Source: Nitrosomonadales bacterium
GTDB lineage: Bacteria; Pseudomonadota; Gammaproteobacteria; Burkholderiales; Gallionellaceae
Length of the DNA: 44,124 nt
NCBI GenBank assembly: GCA_016716325.1
Contig: JADJWO010000003.1
Location: 1-44,124, forward strand
Direction: 5' to 3'
The notes under the pieces were generated by a model. The model ran no database searches. It worked only from the letters and a program-made list of their open reading frames with translations, and was not told the DNA's origin. The position numbers were made by a program, and so were the translations under genes. Of the stretch, positions 41,558 through 44,124 are shown piece after piece. Within the stretch, counting starts at the first letter, position 1. The number at the start of each line of letters is the position of its first letter.

Positions 41558-42698
41558 TCAGGCGAAGAATTCGCGGATCGCGTCGCAGGTGCGCGAGATC
41601 TCTTCCGACCTCATTTCATAAACAGCGGCAGGCGCAGCAGGCGCTCGCTCAGGTCGTCGGTCACCTTCATGCTGCTGCCTTCGCGTCCGTATCGCCGACC
41701 GGCCGGCGAGGAATGCAGCGGCACGTAATGGAACACCGGATGGATGTCCCGCGCCTTGAGGTGCGCGGATCAGTCTGCTGCGCACGGCCAGATTCTCGAG
41801 CAGCACATAGAACAGGTGGCCGTTGCTGTCATCATCGAATTCCGCGATGCGCAGATGACCCGCCTGCTGCAACGGAGCCAGTTGCGCGGGCGTACGCGGC
41901 GCAGATGCTGCGCCGTTTGGCGATGATCTCGTCGGCGTGTTCCAGTTGCGCGTAGAGGAAGGCGCTGACCAGTTCGCTGGGCAGATAGGATGAGCCGATG
42001 TCCACCCAGGTGTATTTGTCCACTTCGCCGCGGAAGAACCGGCTCCGGTTGGTGCCCTTCTCGCGGATGATCTCGGCACGTTCGGTGAAGCGCGCATCGT
42101 TCACCAGTAACGCCCTGCCCTCGCCGCTGATGATGTTCTTGGTCTCGTGGAAACTCAGGCAGCCGAGATGCCCGATGCTGCCCAATGCCCGGCCCCCGGT
42201 ATGTCGAGAGCAGAGCCTGCGCGGCGTCTTCCACCACCAGCAGTTTGTGGCGCTGAGCGATGTCCATGATGGCATCCATCGTCGCACGGCACACCCGCGT
42301 AATGCACCGCCGGACGATCACCCTGGTTCTCTGCGCGTGATGGCGGCCTCGATCAGATTCTCGTCGATGTTCAGTGTGTCCGGACGGATGTCCACGAACA
42401 CCGGCACGGCACCGCGCAGCCAAGAAGGCATTGGCGGTGGACACGAACTGGATAGGCGGAGGGCAGGATGACTCGTCTGCCGGGCTGGATGTCGCACAGG
42501 ATCGCGGCCATTTCCAGCGCGCCGGTGCAGGAGTGGTGGCAACGCTTTGCGGCAGCCGAGCTTCTCCCTCGAACCAGCGATGGCATTGATTTTGTATATG
42601 TGCCATGTCCCTGGAGACGGGCCCAGGGCCACCGCATCCGCGATCAGGGAAAGCTCGCGACCGATGATGAACGGTTTGTTGAACGGGATGCGTTTCAT
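41558..42698 (-). pseudogene. wecE: dTDP-4-amino-4,6-dideoxygalactose transaminase (WecE/RffA-like), frameshifted
   Basis: Read from 42698 leftwards, the fragments in order are KRIPFNKPFIIGRELSLIAD, then CTGALEMAAILCDIQPG, VPVFVDIRPDTLNIDENLIE, AIMDIAQRHKLLVVEDAAQA, LGCLSFHETKNIISGEG (catalytic Lys in TKN) and VDIGSSYLPSELVSAFLYAQ. The end is EISRTCDAIREFFA. This is the WecE/RffA pattern, including the N-terminal IPFNKP and the SFHETKN block. At least six frame changes are required. The enzyme would take the RfbB product, dTDP-4-keto-6-deoxyglucose, to dTDP-Fuc4N. Confidence 0.8.
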
Positions 42699-42831
42699 TG
42701 CGGCAATCTTAAAAACGGAGCCGTCATTCTATCGGTAATCCCCTTTACGCAGGCAGTGCCACGGCATAGCTGATACAGCTTGGCGCCGCCGAGCCGGTAT
42801 GACCTGACGGTTTCCCCTGTTTATCGCGGAG

Positions 42832-44119
42832 TCATCGAGAGATGAAACCGGATTCCAGATCCTGCGGCGGGTATTGCAACGTGCGCTGCAGGTAACGCTT
42901 TGCTGGTTGATATAGGCGGTAACGTTCAGGCCGTTGGTCGTCGAGTCCGTTATATACAAGGGTTGCCTGGGTGCGCGCCAGGATGTCGCTGGCGGCCAGC
43001 GCGTAATTCTCGCCGAGAGCGCGATGCTGGTAGTAGGAAAGACAACTAGGCCCAGCATCAGGTTGAGTGCGATCGCGGCAACCAGCCAGCGGGCGTGACA
43101 TCGATCGAGGCGGCGCCCGCACGCCAGATCAGCCGCGGAGCAATCAGCGCGAACAGCGGATAAATCGGCATCAGGTAGCGCACGCCGCTGTGCGGTACTG
43201 ACCGTGGGGGCAGGAAGTTCAACGCTGCAATCAGCAATGCATCGCGGAAGTGTTCCGGTCGGGTCTTTCTTGCGTGATAAACCGCGCAGGGGCAAATAGA
43301 TAATATACCCGCCGGCAAACTGCTAGGCCAGACCAAGTCTCCAACAGGTATTGCTGAACAGTTGGCTGCATATTCTCCGAGGTCAGGGAAAGCGAGCTTT
43401 GCGAGGATCTCGGCAAACATGCGCCACGCTCTGGCTGTGGTAGGGCGGGGATCAGCGCGAACCAAAGCCAGATACTGCCGGCGGTATGGTGGCATGCGCC
43501 GCCAGCGACACGGGGCCGAGCAGCAGTTTCCACGGTAGTCGCGTATGCGGCACGAGAGGACCAGCAGAACCCGTGCCGTAAAACACTTGGGCGGTGAACG
43601 CCTTGCTCTGAGGAAGAGCGCAAGTCAGGGAAAGGGCGGCTGGGAATTAAGGTTGCGGCGCTGCTCCCACAGGCGATCCACAACGCAGCGATAGCGGCGA
43701 AGATGAACAGCAGGTCGACATAGGCCAGCCAGCCGTGGTACATCAGTGCGTCGTCGAACGTCAGGTAGACCAGTGCGGCGAAAGCGCAAAGTTGCGTTCG
43801 GCAGGCAGGCGCCAGACCAGCCAGTACAACACCGCGGCGGTAAAGGTGGCGCCGATCGTCAATCCACGCGCCACTTCGAGCATGCGTCCAACCGAACAGG
43901 ATGGCGCCCGATGATCAACCAGTTGAACAGCGGGTTCATTGCCGCACATCGCGCCATAGAGGTATTAGCAGGCCGGGTGCCGTGCTGCCCATCTCCATGG
44001 AGGTGATCAGGAAGATGGCGCCGACGTAATAATGATTGAATGCGGTGAGCAGGCTCAGGGGCTGCGACGATCAACCCAGAACACGGAAGGAATAAGGAGC
44101 GAGTCGTATTCATGTTCAT
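42832..44119 (-). pseudogene. GT-C type membrane glycosyltransferase (PMT/ArnT-like), heavily frameshifted
   Basis: Read leftwards from about 44119 there are hydrophobic fragments in several frames: GLTIGATFTAAVLYWLVWRL, DLLFIFAAIAALWIACG, VRYLMPIYPLFALIAPRLIW and AAIALNLMLGLVVFP. The end is RTLQYPPQDLESGFISR at 42832. RYLMPIYPLFALI is typical of polytopic GT-C transferases that use polyprenyl-phosphate sugars in the periplasm. No continuous frame longer than about 190 codons exists, and the family assignment is tentative. The 133 bases between it and the aminotransferase hold nothing recognised. Confidence 0.5.
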
Positions 44120-44124
44120 AGTTC

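Overview
The window is a cell-surface polysaccharide locus of a Gram-negative bacterium, with nearly all genes on the + strand. Lipopolysaccharide genes (waaA, a waaC-like heptosyltransferase, a waaL-type ligase), a WbpL/CapD pair and a Wzm/Wzt exporter point to a proteobacterium. Codon use, moderately high GC and dRS3-like repeats suggest a betaproteobacterium, possibly of the Gallionellaceae type. That placement is inference from gene content, not a match.

Layout. 1-4.5 kb: two family-2 glycosyltransferases, an epimerase/glycosyltransferase fusion and a broken SDR gene. 4.5-9.05 kb: the dTDP-L-rhamnose genes rfbB-rfbD-rfbA-rfbC. They are heavily invaded by repeats: a scrambled, triplicated rfbB start, in-frame repeats inside rfbB, a dRS3-type inverted pair, and a four-helix-bundle gene flanked by inverted heptanucleotide arrays. 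9.05-12.1 kb: wzm, a short wzt and a GT61-like transferase. 12.1-17.4 kb: FkbH-like protein, acyl carrier protein, GNAT, VOC protein, methyltransferase, and an FdtA/QdtA-like ketoisomerase with its aminotransferase. This looks like a module for an N-acylated 3-amino-3,6-dideoxyhexose. 17.7-29.1 kb: five sulfotransferase-family proteins mixed with a glycosyltransferase, two PLP proteins, WbqC and a GT-B-like protein, ending in cysQ and cysC. 29.0-36.7 kb: waaA (- strand), waaC (frameshifted), wbpL, capD/wbpM, waaL and a WaaE-like transferase. 36.7-44.1 kb: more glycosyltransferases, a methyltransferase, a WecD-like acetyltransferase, an SMR-like flippase subunit, a WecE-like aminotransferase (- strand) and a GT-C membrane protein (- strand). 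Most genes in this last part carry several frameshifts.

How the genes fit together. RfbA and RfbB make dTDP-4-keto-6-deoxyglucose, which here could feed three branches: L-rhamnose (RfbC/RfbD), a 3-amino sugar (FdtA/FdtB) and dTDP-Fuc4NAc (WecE/WecD). A polymer begun on undecaprenyl phosphate by WbpL would be built by the glycosyltransferases, exported by Wzm/Wzt and ligated to lipid A-core by WaaL. CysC would make PAPS and CysQ would remove PAP for the sulfotransferases, so the locus most simply encodes a sulfated O-polysaccharide. The most unusual sequence-level signals are that putative system and the repeat elements that live in-frame inside sugar-nucleotide genes, including a putative heptamer-flanked four-helix element with a gene-less miniature copy. 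Roughly 5.0-30.7 kb reads cleanly, while 3.7-5.0 kb and 37-44 kb are dense in indels. Those broken genes may therefore reflect sequence quality rather than biology.
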